Assembly: GCF_010119975.1 (NCBI RefSeq)
Contig: NZ_CP048222.1
Coordinates: 1,943,501-2,007,500, forward strand
Source of the DNA: Rhodocytophaga rosea
GTDB taxonomy: Bacteria > Bacteroidota > Bacteroidia > Cytophagales > 172606-1
Length of the DNA stretch: 64,000 nucleotides
Reading direction: 5' to 3'
Positions within the stretch are counted from its first letter, which is position 1; each line of letters begins with the position of its first letter. The translations under genes and the position numbers were made by a program. The notes beneath the pieces are model-generated. The model saw only the letters and a program-made list of their open reading frames with translations. It ran no database searches and was not told the origin of the DNA. Shown here piece after piece: positions 63,687-64,000 of this stretch.

Positions 63687-64000
63687 TTTGTATAGATAAG
63701 GTTGTTTAGTTGTTTTGATGATTTGTATCTAATCTAATCAATAGTGGGAAGATACTATAATTTTTCAGTGCTTACAAATTCTGATAAGTCATCCTTGATA
63801 AGTAAAGAATTAGAAGATAATTGGATACACATTATAGGCGGTGCCTGGTTTGCCCAACTGTCAAAGTCTGGCTTATAAAAAAGTGGACAAAAAGTTAAGC
63901 TGTAAAAAATTTAAATTTTAATGATTCTTCCATTTATGTAGGGTTAAGCACAAAAGCTTACCCGACCGGGGTCTGCTTTGGGCAAGTTGTAAGATAGATC
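63687..64000. other. terminal 314 bases, no gene seen
   Basis: 5' leader and flank of the cold-shock gene, then unassigned A+T-rich sequence to the window edge. A coding frame that is cut off at the edge cannot be excluded. Confidence 0.4.

Noticed and set aside
1-64000. CRISPR arrays, tRNA or rRNA genes, prophage
   Set aside because: I looked for regular spaced repeats, tRNA arm patterns and phage structural genes and found none.

Overview
The window reads as chromosomal DNA from a Bacteroidota bacterium, most likely order Cytophagales. The evidence is the gene content: a secreted protein with a type IX secretion sorting domain, a TonB-dependent barrel with a carboxypeptidase-regulatory plug, a LytS/LytTR pair, a Y_Y_Y propeller sensor kinase, RNase Y in an operon with zapA, LVIVD propeller lipoproteins and a family 26 mannanase. 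Promoters of the Bacteroidota type (TTTG about 19 bases before TAnnTTTG) also appear, with a perfect example in front of rpsT. No rRNA, tRNA, CRISPR array or prophage was seen. Genus is not assignable from the sequence alone.

Layout. 1-5.5 kb: a DUF433/DUF5615 toxin-antitoxin-like pair runs into a fused phosphoserine phosphatase/phosphoglycerate dehydrogenase. A phosphoserine-aminotransferase-like gene follows, so the three steps of serine synthesis sit within 4 kb. 5.5-11 kb: small exported proteins, a flavin-binding stress protein, a 3-methyladenine glycosylase, MarR, an orphan AAA+ ATPase and an arginase-fold protein that lacks metal ligands, with dispersed repeats between them. 11-12.4 kb: 21-bp repeats, then two small unknown genes, each preceded by a stem-loop site resembling an integron attC. 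12.4-24 kb: AraC regulator and membrane protein, gamma carbonic anhydrase, lipoproteins, a YtxH protein, a TerB-like protein, a split LigD (phosphoesterase and polymerase, no ligase), a response-regulator/kinase hybrid and LVIVD lipoproteins. 24.07-24.47 kb is a strongly diverged array of 19 units with an exact 21-bp period.

24.5-37 kb is mostly housekeeping: map, an exported DinB protein, an inositol-monophosphatase-like enzyme, a Tat-exported Gfo/Idh/MocA oxidoreductase, the coiled-coil/zapA/rny operon, a CDF metal exporter, GDPD, an S1/P1-like nuclease, rpsT and radC. 37-44 kb: GH26 mannanase, one IS630 element whose transposase needs a -1 frameshift, a haem-binding domain protein, YceI and a large TonB-type barrel with a disordered tail. 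44-51 kb: a translationally coupled LytS/LytTR pair, then a five-gene minus-strand operon (GH88-like hydrolase, TIM-barrel isomerase, Gfo/Idh/MocA, membrane protein, SDR) that looks like an oxidative sugar or uronide catabolic unit. 52-61 kb: a sulfatase, an 812-residue surface protein with about 30 repeats of 17 residues, and a propeller sensor kinase with its NarL-type regulator. 61-64 kb: a small conserved protein, a GNAT/nitrilase fusion and a lysine-rich cold-shock protein.

The features I would examine first are the 21-bp-period arrays, the attC-like cassette sites, the surface protein that combines a self-cleaving S74 domain with a type IX sorting signal, the split LigD and the serine-pathway fusion. 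None can be called a proven new system from sequence reading alone.
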